A stretch of DNA of 64,000 bases from contig NZ_LT732526.1 of NCBI RefSeq assembly GCF_900155545.1, positions 3,583,402-3,647,401 of the forward strand, given 5' to 3'. Below, one piece after another: positions 13,601-21,125 of this stretch (position 1 is the first letter of the stretch; every line of letters begins with the position of its first letter). The translations under genes and the position numbers were made by a program. The DNA comes from Clostridium sp. Marseille-P2415. GTDB lineage: Bacteria; Bacillota; Clostridia; Lachnospirales; Lachnospiraceae. The notes beneath the pieces are model-generated. The model had not been told where the DNA came from, searched no databases, and saw only the letters and a list, made by a program, of their open reading frames with translations.

Positions 13601-16600
13601 ATCCGTATTTTACAAATGTTACCGGATATTCCCCGGACACCTTATTTATCAGGCGGAACGCCTCCGGTTTTCCTGTCTTCCAGAAATATTGTTCATCAAT
13701 ATAATCCTTATTTTTCGGAACCGCTGCCTCAAGATAATGAAGCGTTGTATCCATCTGGACCTTGGAAGGCGCATAAACCTCTTCCAGGGCAAAGACCGCC
13801 TTTACCTGTTCCCTGCCTTCATCAAGCTTAAGAACTTTTTCCGGATCAAGCCCCTTATTCTCAAGCTCAGTTTTTAGCTTCCCCATGTTGATCATCTGGG
13901 AAAGAGCATAGCCTGTTTTATAATGATCATCCGATTCCAGACCGGTTTCAACCACTTCAATGGGAAGCAGCTTTTCTTTTGTCTCAGGATCCACCAGCCA
14001 TATCCGGAACTTCGCTCCACCCAAGAGCGTTGGCTCAGCATTTGGTTTTGTATCATCCCCCAGCCATTTATTTAATGCAATCTGGAAATAGTACGCAGAA
14101 AGTCCACCCGGGTCTTCCCCATGCTGGTTTTTCACCACAGCGATCTTTTCATTGCGGCCGCTTTTATACAAATGCAGCATTCCCTTATAATCCTTATATC
14201 CGGAGTTTTCCGGTGCAAATACGGCTACGATCTGACGTCCGCCAGGTAATTTATAGCCAGGAGCTGCCTCTTCCTCTACCAGCCAGTATACCTTGCCGGT
14301 TTCCAGAATGGCCGTATCAAACTGGCCGTCTGCCCTTTTCTCTGTGGCCGGATCGATCCGGGTACCGCTTTCATAATTGTCTACTTTCTCAAATTGGGTT
14401 TCATCCTCCAGATCTTCTAATTTGATTTTAGACAGATTCTTATTTTCCGCCTTCATCTTATAGAGGGTGAACTTCGCTCCGTTAACCGGCTCCGGCGTGT
14501 GCCGGGTTCCGTCGGCTGCGATCCCATCACAGGTCTTTAATATATGAAACTGAACCCAGGGCTTATAGTTGTAAAGCGGACCGGTATACTGGATCAGAGA
14601 ATCCGCAGTATTTACAAGGTCCTTTCCCGTATATTTAACCGCATTGTATTTTCCTGCCTCTAAGTCTGCTGCCGAAAGCGTCTTCGGAGGTTCTCCGTTT
14701 CCTTCCGCCAAAGGTGTTTTATCTTTCATATTCAAGTCAAAGCCAAATCCGGTTTCTTCCCTGGTCGGAACCCGTACTTCAACCACATAATAGGTATCAT
14801 TCCGGTTAATATCATAGAAGGTTGCAATGCCGTCATAGGCATTGGTGGTTTCCGTTTTAACATACTCCGCAATGCCGGCCTGGTTTACCTTATAAAGCGC
14901 CAGCTTTACATTTCCAAGAACATGGTCAACCGGATAGAACTGATAACTCCATTCATCCTGCCAGTATTTCTGAGTGCGGATGGTCAGCTTTGGTTCATTC
15001 TGAATGACAAGGGCACTGCCGCCCGCATCTCCGTTGACCGTAGTGATGACCGTGCCTTCCTTTAGCGCAGTAGTAAGAATTTCATAGGACTGCAGATAAC
15101 CGGTCGGAGGTGTGATTTCAGCAATAACATAGGAGATCCTGTTTCCGCTGCCATCAAAAATTTTCAAATTCCTGCTGTCAAAGGTCACCTGGCCGTTTCC
15201 ACTGGTGGTTAACTTCTGGATCGGTTTTTTTATGCTGTCCGCCCAGTGATTCACATCAAACTGGTCCGCCCTGAATATACCAAGCACCGCTCCTTTCAGG
15301 GCAGTATTTCTTAAGGCATCCTTTTTGGTTACTGTTACCTTTCCATAGTCCTGGTAATTCTCTAACGGTTTGTTTCCTTTTCCCAGATTGATTTCCTGAT
15401 TCTTTTCATTGGCTGCTGATGCAGCAGTTACAATAACCGGCCCATAGTACACATCAGTCCCGCGAACTTCATAATCCGGATGAATCCCTTCCGCCTTATC
15501 GGACAGCAGGTAATAGGAATTGATAAATCCACTGGGAACAACTTCTTTAAAATAATACGTTCCGGGAGCAAGCGGGGTCAGTTCATTGGAGTAGAGGCTG
15601 CCCGTCTTTCCGAATTTGCCATTGTTTTTTACATAAACTTCAAATGGGATTCTGGCACTCTCATCCTCACGGTCACCGGTATAATACTGTATCTTTCTGA
15701 TCAGAACCGATTTATATGGCTTGTTTTCAAAGGTCAGACGAGTCTCTTTGCTGTTCTCCCCAAACCATTTTTCCAGCTTTTCCCTTGTTACAGGCCCGGA
15801 CGGAGTCGTAATATCACGATTCCCACTTTTTTCAAAATTGAAAGGCGGCGTTATCTCTTCGACAGTATAAGTGGTTCCCGGATCAAGGGAAACATATCTG
15901 CCGTCCCTGGAAACGTAATCTTTCCATACGACTTCTCCACTCCCCTTTTTTGTTATTTCAAACTCTGCGGAAATATCATTGTCTTTATCTGTAATATCGG
16001 TTTTATAAAGCCAGTAAGGGATCTTCTGCGGAATGTTGTATGCCTTTACAGACGTATCACTTTCCCTGTTTACCTCATAAGGACCGATAAAAGGCTTGAT
16101 CCCTTCAAAAGTCCACATATTCCTCATTTTTCCAGTATCATCCACTTCCAGCCTGCCGTCGCTTCCGACCTCACACCAATAATAATCTTTGGTAACATCA
16201 AGGCCTTTGACTGTGATTTCACCGTTGCTGTCCGTGGTATAGATGGTTCCGGGCGATACTTCATATAAATAGCCGCTGTACTTAAATGCAGCATAAAGTT
16301 TAAACTGAAATCCCCGCTTTGAAGCATTCTTGTCTAACGACCCGTAATTGATTGACCATGCTTCCTTTTGAAGCTTTAACGTACCTCCTTTATTATTTTT
16401 CAGGTCAACGAAAGCTGTCTTTAAAGGTTCTAACGAAAAGGTCTTATAAACATAGGTCCTGTTATCCTTTGTTTCACAGGAATAGCCGTTTCCATATCCA
16501 TTGCCGTCTGAATATCCCTCCGGCACCTCCTCTGCAACGCGGTAAAGAATCTTACGGTTATCCCCATCGGAAACAGGAAGTGTGGCCATAAACCGGCTGC

Positions 16601-19600
16601 TGCCGTCAAGAGAATACGTGACCCTGGAATCAATGCTTACTTTTGTCCATGTGATCCCATCTGTGGATTTTTCAAACCAGAATCTGTCATTAAAATCTCC
16701 CCGGAAGCTTTCCGGCACCTTACTATAACCGCCCTGATCGTTTTGAATCCACTTCTTAACATTTACTTTTGCTTCATTTAATGTATTAACAATAAAATTC
16801 CCATTTTGCCTGATTGGAGAAGTCTGGCCGGCAGCCACGGTTACAGCATAATCCTTCGTATCAACGATATAGCCATTGGCGCTCTTTTCTCTTACAACGT
16901 ACTGGCCCGGTGTGACCGGCTTAAATAAGACAGCTCCGTTCCCATCCGATTTTACAGTTTTGACTTCCTCCAGCTTCCCCTCTTTATTCTTCTGATAAAG
17001 AGAAAATTCCGCTCCCTCCAGGGAATTAAGATCCTTGTCAGCCAGATCCGCGCTGTTCCAGGTACGGGCCTTCTTATAAAATTCTATGGCTCCTTTACCT
17101 ATGACTCCGTTAATAACCGTAACCTCTGCAGTTTCCCCTGCCTTCAGAGTGACCTTAATGTCTTCCTCTTTCCCAACGGCTGCAGTTCCTACCGCCGCGG
17201 AGCTGAATTCGGTTCCTACCGGTTGATTCACTTCCTTAATGACATACGTTCCCGGATCAACCTGAACCCGAATGGAACCATCCTCGCCTGTAGTATAATA
17301 ACCGTTTTCCGTTTCCCCGTTTGATGGATTAACTACAATTTTATCACTGTCAATTTTTTTGTTATATCTGTCTATAACCGTGTAGTTAGTGTACGGAATC
17401 CGTTTGTTGTCCGAATCCAGGGAAAATATCTCAAAACCTGCCATCCCGGGGTATTCCTTCTCCATGGCCAGACCATATTTCTGAATGACCCCAACGCCTT
17501 CATCAATCTCTTTTTTAATCTTAATCACAGCCGGTTTATTAACTTCATGTATTGCAACAGCCGCAGCAGAGTCTTCCGTCACCTTTTGAGCTGTTCCCAG
17601 CTTGGTGTACTCCAGCCGGGCATAATTGTTGACCGTAAATACCGAATCATCTCCAGCCCGTTCATCGTTGTACTTCAGTAAAAACGGTTCATATGGATAG
17701 CGGGCCGTTACCAGATAGGAACTGTAGGTAGGCGCTGATTCTGAGACAAATATATGGTCTGCCGCATTCTGCCCCTGTGTCTTGAATTCATCGATGGTGA
17801 TGGACCCATCCGGATTGTCAGTGAAATTCACCTTCGAGCCATCTCCCCATTTTGCGGTTACAGAGACAGGCTTCATGGCCTCCGGGGCATTGGGTGTAGT
17901 GATTTTTAAGGAATCTGTGATCTGAAAGCTATCCTTTAGAAAACCGGTCCGTCCATACGTCTGATAAATGGTGCCTCCCGGCTGCCTGGATATTTCGCCC
18001 GAGCTTCCATATATACCCATTTCAATAAGATACGTAATGTCCACAAACTCCGGATTCCCGGCATCATCCCTTACGACCGTATAAGATTGATCATTGGGAT
18101 ATACTCTTTTTTTGATATGCCATACATCATCGGATTGAAGTATCAATGAGGTGTTCTCCGGCTGTTCCGCATAAGTGACCGTTTCAATGTTTCCCGGGTA
18201 GGTAACATTGTCCTTATCTGTCTTATCTGCAACCTTAACATCGGCATAAAAAGCAACGCTGTCCTCAGGTAACTTAAAGTGTTCTCCTACCGCTCTTTCC
18301 CCATTCCCGTCAATAAACGCATTTATGGCAATGCTGTCTGACTTACCCGGACGGATCGCATTCTGCTCATCCCCCACACGGATTTCATAGACCTTGCTGT
18401 TGCCGTTGGAGGAGATCAGTTTCACTTTTCCTGCCTGCTCCTCTAACGCAATGCCGGCAGGAACGGTAAATTCAATCCTTGAGTTCTCATAGGTATCAAA
18501 CAGGGAAAGCTTCCCGCCTGCCGCATATTCATAAAGGGGCGCTGCCTGCATGGTATAGGTGATGGTATAGGTATACAGAATTCCCGCCTTTATGGAGCCG
18601 GTTTTGCTCTGTGCCAGATTAATTTCAACGGTATCCTTCTTTTCTGTGGAATCCGGTCCATAATAGGTCAGAGCGGTTTCATAAGGCGTGAGCTTTTCCT
18701 CTTCACCGCTCACTTCCGTGTTTAACGTTGTGATTCCTAAGCTGCGGACCACCATGCTGAATGATGGCTGGCTGGTAAAGGAGAATAAACTTACGCTTTT
18801 TTTCCCGTCATTTCCTTCGTCTGCATCCGTTCCCATCAGAGCAGCTCTTTCCTCTTCTGATAAGACCCTGGTTTCACCTACGGAAATAATATCAGGCTCT
18901 TCCTGATAAAAAGTTTCACCCGCTGCTTCGGAATCCGTTGCAAGCGAATCCGCGGTACGGAAAAGTACAGGAACTTCATGCTTTGTTAAGGTAACTCCAT
19001 CCGCTCCTGTGATGCGCCTGCTTATGGAAACCGCTTCGCCGTCCGCCCCGGCATCTCTCTCATCGGATTTTTCATCATCAGAAGCATTGTCATTGCTGAT
19101 TTCCTCTTCCTGGTTCACATCCTCTTCATGAACCACATCCTCAGAAGCCTCAACAGCTTCGATTGAATCCTCCGCTGCATCCTCTGTTTCATCCGCTGTG
19201 TCATCTGTTTTAACTTCTCCGGCCTTTTCCCGGATTTCTTCAACCGGTTCCGTACTGTTTTTTTCTGCCACATTGGTCTCATCCGCCTTTGTCTCTCCTT
19301 CTGTTACAGCGGTTGTTTCCCTGATACCGGAGCTGCCGGAATGATCTCCGGCCGCCGAAGTTTTCGTGACCGCTTCTTCCTGTGCATTTTCTCCAACAAC
19401 TTCGTACTCCTCCAGCTCAGCATTCGTTACTGTTAAATCATCGCCTAAGATCCGAAGCCGGAATTCACATTCCCGGTCTTTATAGCCGTTCACACCAATG
19501 ATCCGAACATTTTGAAGAGCAGATTCCTGTTTGATCCGTTCCGATTTTTCGGTTTCAAAAAACGGCTCTCCATCCAGAGTATCGGAAACCACTACCATAT

Positions 19601-19991
19601 ACATGGCTTTTCCTACTTTTTTCTGAAGCACCAGGGTCTTCTCCTCCAGCTCTTCATACAGCTTTTGTATTACCAGTTCCTTTTGTTCCCCTTCAAAAGG
19701 AACCAGTTCCTCCTTTAATTCCGGTCTGTTGTCAAAATCCTTTTTTAAAACCTTCTCAATAGCAGACTGAGTGACCCTGACATCAATGATCCGCCTTGCC
19801 TCTGACGGGGTCGCTTCTGATGGAGATGCCTTCCCCGCATTGGAAGAAGATGCGGTTTTACGCTCCGATGTTTCCGCAGCGTATGCCGTAGTAACGGTAA
19901 GCTGTGATATGTTTCCGGTAACAATTGCAGCTGTCAGTAACCAGGCAATTACCCTTTTTAAGCGGTGTACGTTCCTTATAGCGCCCTTCAT
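4626..19991 (-). CDS. Giant LPKTG-anchored surface protein with many Cna-B/SpaA-type domains
   Basis: A protein of about 5,121 residues, exported and attached to the cell wall. It begins with a signal peptide (KRVIAWLLTAAIVTG, cleavage near AYA-AET, residues about 36-40), then an acidic Glu/Asp/Thr-rich stretch to about residue 330. Next come long arrays of prealbumin-like Cna-B/SpaA domains, recognised by some 25 E-box-like motifs such as YTLKEIKAPEGY, YYVREVNAPAGY and YTFIETKAPSGY. In the middle are fimbrial/DUF11-like domains (about residues 2,950-3,550) and one SdrD-B-like domain (GRIWIDDNNNGIQDE, about residue 3,615). The C terminus has a Gly/Ser/Pro linker, LPKTG (4722-4736), a hydrophobic segment and KKKKEN, a canonical sortase signal. 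A TTG at 19997 is also in frame, but ATG 19991 has AGGAGG at the better distance. No sortase lies in the window. An adhesin or stalk role is inferred. Confidence 0.93.
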   Translation of the reverse strand: MKGAIRNVHRLKRVIAWLLTAAIVTGNISQLTVTTAYAAETSERKTASSSNAGKASPSEATPSEARRIIDVRVTQSAIEKVLKKDFDNRPELKEELVPFEGEQKELVIQKLYEELEEKTLVLQKKVGKAMYMVVVSDTLDGEPFFETEKSERIKQESALQNVRIIGVNGYKDRECEFRLRILGDDLTVTNAELEEYEVVGENAQEEAVTKTSAAGDHSGSSGIRETTAVTEGETKADETNVAEKNSTEPVEEIREKAGEVKTDDTADETEDAAEDSIEAVEASEDVVHEEDVNQEEEISNDNASDDEKSDERDAGADGEAVSISRRITGADGVTLTKHEVPVLFRTADSLATDSEAAGETFYQEEPDIISVGETRVLSEEERAALMGTDADEGNDGKKSVSLFSFTSQPSFSMVVRSLGITTLNTEVSGEEEKLTPYETALTYYGPDSTEKKDTVEINLAQSKTGSIKAGILYTYTITYTMQAAPLYEYAAGGKLSLFDTYENSRIEFTVPAGIALEEQAGKVKLISSNGNSKVYEIRVGDEQNAIRPGKSDSIAINAFIDGNGERAVGEHFKLPEDSVAFYADVKVADKTDKDNVTYPGNIETVTYAEQPENTSLILQSDDVWHIKKRVYPNDQSYTVVRDDAGNPEFVDITYLIEMGIYGSSGEISRQPGGTIYQTYGRTGFLKDSFQITDSLKITTPNAPEAMKPVSVTAKWGDGSKVNFTDNPDGSITIDEFKTQGQNAADHIFVSESAPTYSSYLVTARYPYEPFLLKYNDERAGDDSVFTVNNYARLEYTKLGTAQKVTEDSAAAVAIHEVNKPAVIKIKKEIDEGVGVIQKYGLAMEKEYPGMAGFEIFSLDSDNKRIPYTNYTVIDRYNKKIDSDKIVVNPSNGETENGYYTTGEDGSIRVQVDPGTYVIKEVNQPVGTEFSSAAVGTAAVGKEEDIKVTLKAGETAEVTVINGVIGKGAIEFYKKARTWNSADLADKDLNSLEGAEFSLYQKNKEGKLEEVKTVKSDGNGAVLFKPVTPGQYVVREKSANGYIVDTKDYAVTVAAGQTSPIRQNGNFIVNTLNEAKVNVKKWIQNDQGGYSKVPESFRGDFNDRFWFEKSTDGITWTKVSIDSRVTYSLDGSSRFMATLPVSDGDNRKILYRVAEEVPEGYSDGNGYGNGYSCETKDNRTYVYKTFSLEPLKTAFVDLKNNKGGTLKLQKEAWSINYGSLDKNASKRGFQFKLYAAFKYSGYLYEVSPGTIYTTDSNGEITVKGLDVTKDYYWCEVGSDGRLEVDDTGKMRNMWTFEGIKPFIGPYEVNRESDTSVKAYNIPQKIPYWLYKTDITDKDNDISAEFEITKKGSGEVVWKDYVSRDGRYVSLDPGTTYTVEEITPPFNFEKSGNRDITTPSGPVTREKLEKWFGENSKETRLTFENKPYKSVLIRKIQYYTGDREDESARIPFEVYVKNNGKFGKTGSLYSNELTPLAPGTYYFKEVVPSGFINSYYLLSDKAEGIHPDYEVRGTDVYYGPVIVTAASAANEKNQEINLGKGNKPLENYQDYGKVTVTKKDALRNTALKGAVLGIFRADQFDVNHWADSIKKPIQKLTTSGNGQVTFDSRNLKIFDGSGNRISYVIAEITPPTGYLQSYEILTTALKEGTVITTVNGDAGGSALVIQNEPKLTIRTQKYWQDEWSYQFYPVDHVLGNVKLALYKVNQAGIAEYVKTETTNAYDGIATFYDINRNDTYYVVEVRVPTREETGFGFDLNMKDKTPLAEGNGEPPKTLSAADLEAGKYNAVKYTGKDLVNTADSLIQYTGPLYNYKPWVQFHILKTCDGIAADGTRHTPEPVNGAKFTLYKMKAENKNLSKIKLEDLEDETQFEKVDNYESGTRIDPATEKRADGQFDTAILETGKVYWLVEEEAAPGYKLPGGRQIVAVFAPENSGYKDYKGMLHLYKSGRNEKIAVVKNQHGEDPGGLSAYYFQIALNKWLGDDTKPNAEPTLLGGAKFRIWLVDPETKEKLLPIEVVETGLESDDHYKTGYALSQMINMGKLKTELENKGLDPEKVLKLDEGREQVKAVFALEEVYAPSKVQMDTTLHYLEAAVPKNKDYIDEQYFWKTGKPEAFRLINKVSGEYPVTFVKYGYRPDTGTFGKTDEELAGLDIDKTPLSGVKFEVWQYQWKDTGYSYVKTGTYTTGSDGRVTVPGGLKAGHYRLKETLTGGQQKKYITMYTGQSNLWRYFTVGSTPSTVTVYNPEKPDLEIEKTTWNGDPSISLNGIAFTIQKSGSSEIKAVTGKMEDGRFAASFKNLDSGVYTIKGEALSVDAAKAVTNVYFETSAVNVGYMAKAEGEKVYLTPAGDSVTGKTVSAAVKNPRLAELVIHKTDAETKESGPVMAGASFQLEYLKFRSGTDLIGGVLQNVQDEGYQKPEQGFEAISGSLTDNGDGTYALKDCSPGWYRITEQKAPEGYTAAAQPMVTAVVGDMAAGYEETADVTFENRKKAELTVTKRLDFGDGFRNDGDIAQKLPAEIVFDVYTYSDHAYKRVLDEGNKPVQVKIRNFRAQDGYYTAAGTVLLPQNPEGGAYYLKEQENPDWMIPAEGGIQNGTLWADGYIQAGTGAEFTSGSPVSVVVNNQYAKAKVSLTKVDGADPSKKLSGAAFKLYSDPDLTKEVGDFTEIGQSGVYEIVFSTKSYNPGTYYVREVNAPAGYIAIQTAIPAEGLTVETGMESPLTVQNQGGIDLQITKYSGNGGTESLKAGLDFELYRKSGSGPWNYVAGGTTDSGGELAFRGLELPAGDSYAVYEVTKKEQGFETYRMASFEGEEGTILPTTADVIKNGETITGVDLYVLTGSGTVSPGVYGFKAHNQEALPLKLIKNDVNKSDNPDGAITAFMKVTDAETRRQVGDLIAVPYGETGTTIQLLPGTYEIEETAVTRNSQGYVINKDDARTIYKKEVTIKEGEIPGSCEFTNVKQKTGVTLDKTSSAAALKDLWWNDGQTVTYTLTPNVTNSIPLDQFVINDTGLQMLDAGKNVLSEDEYTYEKYTITSVKPGKAAEQNRIRDAKTGTIMADVTFYDFNGNQVGEVQSVRVSGDGEISPVKPAGGKKVRSFRISYRNDTLKGSTENQYVLGQDFVPGSVEVTVKLSRQDAKLSNGNYKKEIKYIRNQADATMYFRKWDWNGTLTQGQETSEARKDCDLQVVQSQAPVISVKKSVDPVRSIQPDDTLTYTLYVKNATTSDDSGIVPMRRPVLIDHVPPGVTVSGESNGENRLLKAVELKDGPKGVTIEKTIRKVDAKTGQETLFIQLDGELKKGESVTVQVKSQIAGSIINYGKNILNELYVTSDVLQPAFSLNQTGASFMIETLTGSKWPSADLPKDVQLPDEKYRTYGYASDSAENTMSTGTGLILHKEVKGNLDTRFVSGTTVGKVAKSAEDGDMTDYDGTVLYRLTVNNASATDFVTQLQLMDILPVKGDYSTGNFERLSDYRLGYENIQSIAIENRTDNTAGRKVRGFDYQVTYSGEAFQNKETTRAGRDSMLNDNSDGFWNGGISDPTAIRIKITDPGFYLAPGENLVVTYKAAVPYTTMKELDEEAYGYAVNDFATSYSYKKNLSETSDTKFSQVQTSNAVQVVLVPGNVKVSGRIWIDDNNNGIQDESIEKDHLLTDLLPVLQSGYFNVSLLKYSKSGDDEAAGTAGLSDARFLFDGLTPAKPFGITGSEFTKEQEDSWYSGQSLIPSKLKGEDPAHYRIYVTTGTMPEGYEDLVLKLAKPVMLATGVNQEAGRSRLPQTLAAGGSNYGESLDSNFNEVKGSYASEDFFLWSAGDDYDKTKDIGFVPYRNVTIKKINQAGNPVEGAHFRAYGPFTNEEMKTFRETGITDASILGAPAAEGSTVLSDGEAVWNAGELLYYRNYIIVEDGAPAGYQIADARTGDMSVMESYQVNGQKAWVLPSKEFKTAENAVPSTITVQNSYVSGMLEFTKEDGLTGKELAGAAFRIEKNGTVVEDAWKAFTAAMKADPDSMGVAEVEATDSSVDFEVASGKVTLTGIPFGSYTLSEIRVPDGYDITKKPADMTFHIETDGQKAVLADHEGNIIKNTRTEYGLSLKKADNAGNDKVSGIKFAIYGPGKYGNSSWIPFGKTKFKLNDPSGNGYEVKETNAEGLVTWNLPYGDYRIEESDAAGYETVEPFYVRIDANGTVSLLDAEDRSELTLNSADQKQINVAVTNEVRTGELSIEKVDRESREAIAGAQFELSGTSVIEGAFAAYQKHVTGLGVSGVSAGNDGGRLWIRFQVDGSSDSKTGLLTQIPYGSYTLKEIKAPEGYLFSSGSEWTREFNIESDEGIRLTGNDAVVNIPHELNIEKRDKVTDEVLSGAVFVLMNADGKYVSLNEDHSYSGFNDSELDGSRFTTGNDGRVTIKRLPAGNYILKEIEAPANYAVSADQPVTVLQSGNTETVIVYDVRNRAQIRINKVASHDHERKLGGAVFGIYSDEGLTALAGTMTTGNDGFGESEMLPLGTYYVKEQKAPAGYEASDRVYEVTLKDDSQVFTVRADGSDFITNDYGTGSLVFDKVDRLTGEALASARFSLTGKETEVDGAFDHFAANLVQRSQEELEAMGISGVETEASVIRFTAVNGHVSMEGLPYGTYTLKEENAPKGYLSLNGKAEFTFTITEDQKAADLGNGNQVVNERAQFELRLKKVDDLGRSISGMQFEILGPGRYEEEGILSVFGAGRFNASAESDTGLFTTDGDGLILLGLKHGDYRIREISSGRYDPIGPFYIRIDEEGNGSILKDNSGAAAVSKDSSVTLTITNKISTGNLELEKVDSENTDKRLNGAEFTLTNLSTLVPGAWDSYRYQAASEGASWTTGDVAGNTITFVLSGRGVITNLPYGTYRLTETKAPDGYILGSEPWTAEFTVNETSKVIRHTAPVLFTKTNGAIANMPSKITVIKTNAVYADTKLGGAGFILKASDGRYVKLNGGSFDGYTDEKASAGTFVTDSDGQFIIKRLPKDTYTFIETKAPSGYYINDHIPPVTLDGINSFTITIQDEKIRNSGGDSGGGRSPGGSSGGDPSNGPGVVTIIPDQVPLAGLPGDGSVDLLNIDDGNVPLANLPKTGERKNAAGKVMVALSGFMMALYAALSKKKKEN

Positions 19992-20223
19992 ACCCAAATC
20001 CTCCTTTATTTCCCTTCCCCCTCAATATCAGTATCTATTTATAAGCTAAAAAAGGTTACACATTTTTGTATCAGTATACATCAGGCTGGTTACAAACCGG
20101 TTATTTTTCCAGATATTTATATTTTTTCCTATTTGTGTATTATGTTTAATCAAGCCTCATATTTTTTCATATTTTATATCTCTTTTTACCTATAAATTTT
20201 CATTTTACCTCCATTCTTTTTCA
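19992..20223. other. AT-rich divergent spacer between giant adhesin gene and bioY
   Basis: Strongly AT-rich. On the - strand a possible five-codon leader frame (ATG at about 20212, behind GGAGG) lies upstream of the giant gene. No promoter for the giant gene could be assigned with confidence. Confidence 0.4.
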
Positions 20224-20277
20224 TTGTTAACCTCGTATTTATTTATAGTTGACATCTATTTTTTCATGTGTTACCAT
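20224..20277 (+). promoter_or_regulatory. bioY promoter with BirA-like biotin operator
   Basis: Promoter TTGACA (20249-20254), 17-nt spacer, TACCAT (20272-20277). A biotin-operator-like pair overlaps it: TTGTTAACC (20224-20232), 14 nt, then AGTTGACAT (20247-20255). The left half fits the clostridial BirA site exactly and the right half matches six of nine positions. Repression by BirA with biotinyl-AMP is inferred from these and from the gene behind it. Confidence 0.65.
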
Positions 20278-20317
20278 TTCAATAGAATTTCATACTACGA
20301 TAAAGGAGTCTGACATT

Positions 20318-20908
20318 ATGAATGCAGCACAATTTTCTCAAACGGATACGGCATCAGCCGTTAAGCGTCCGATTTCAACAAAGGAACTGGTTCTGACCGG
20401 GATATTTGCGGCTGTCCTTGCCGTGATTTCCCAGATATCCATTCCCATGCCTACAGGTGTTCCGATTACCATCCAGATTTTCGGCGTGGCACTTGTAAGC
20501 ACGATCCTGGGATCGAGGCTTGGCTTTTTAGCGACCCTTGTTTATATCCTTCTGGGGTCCGTGGGCCTTCCCATTTTTGCAAATTTCCAAGGGGGGTTAA
20601 ATTCTTTATTTGGATTTACCGGCGGCTACATATGGGCCTGGCCTTTGATGGCGCTCTTATGCGGGATAAGGCCCAAAACAGGCAGCAAGCATTTAAACAC
20701 CTTCCTTACGTTTCTGTTTCCCATTTTAGGTACGCTGATCAATGAAACAATCGGCGGCCTTCAATGGGCGGCATTATCCGGAGATATGTCTGTCTGGGGC
20801 GTATTTGCTTACTCCATGGTCGCATTTATTCCAAAGGATATCATCCTCACTGTCATCGCAGTTGTAATCGGTATTCCCTTACGAAGGCTGATTTCACGAC
20901 AGCTATAA
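20318..20908 (+). CDS. bioY: Biotin ECF transporter S component
   Basis: Membrane protein of 196 residues that binds biotin and, with a shared ECF energising module encoded elsewhere, imports it. About six hydrophobic segments are visible. The family pattern is present: an N-terminal ELVLTGIFAAVLAVISQISIP, the PITIQIFGVAL segment, GSVGLPIFANFQGG and the FTGGYIWAWP stretch. The longer frame starts at 20249 inside the promoter, so the ATG at 20318 with AAAGGAG ahead is used. No biotin synthesis genes are nearby, which suggests uptake of external biotin. It is transcribed against the direction of replication, unlike the larger genes around it. Confidence 0.93.
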   Translation: MNAAQFSQTDTASAVKRPISTKELVLTGIFAAVLAVISQISIPMPTGVPITIQIFGVALVSTILGSRLGFLATLVYILLGSVGLPIFANFQGGLNSLFGFTGGYIWAWPLMALLCGIRPKTGSKHLNTFLTFLFPILGTLINETIGGLQWAALSGDMSVWGVFAYSMVAFIPKDIILTVIAVVIGIPLRRLISRQL

Positions 20909-20955
20909 TCCCATTTTGTCAAATGCATTGCAAAACGGCACCTCCAACCCAGGTA

Positions 20956-21001
20956 GAAAAAGTCAGGGCTGAAATCCTGGTTTGAGGATTTCAGCCCTGA
21001 C
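20956..21001 (-). terminator. Strong hairpin terminator between bioY and the DASS operon
   Basis: Sixteen-bp perfect stem (20962-20977 with 20986-21001). On the - strand it is followed by TTTTT, so it ends the DASS/hydrolase transcript. On the + strand it can stop bioY transcripts less efficiently because no T run follows. Confidence 0.85.
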
Positions 21002-21125
21002 TTCCGGCTTAAAAAGGGAAGTCAAAGCGGATATTCGCAATCCGCTTCGCTACTTGCTCATAGAGCTTGAACTTCCTTGATAAGGTTAAAATATTAATAC
21101 AGGTTCGTTATCTGACGAATTTCCA

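Noticed and set aside
15480..16268. Long + strand frame (262 codons) inside the giant gene, with others at 10287-10904 and 8487-8948
   Set aside because: These are antisense to a clearly coding gene, lack ribosome sites and show no protein-like composition.
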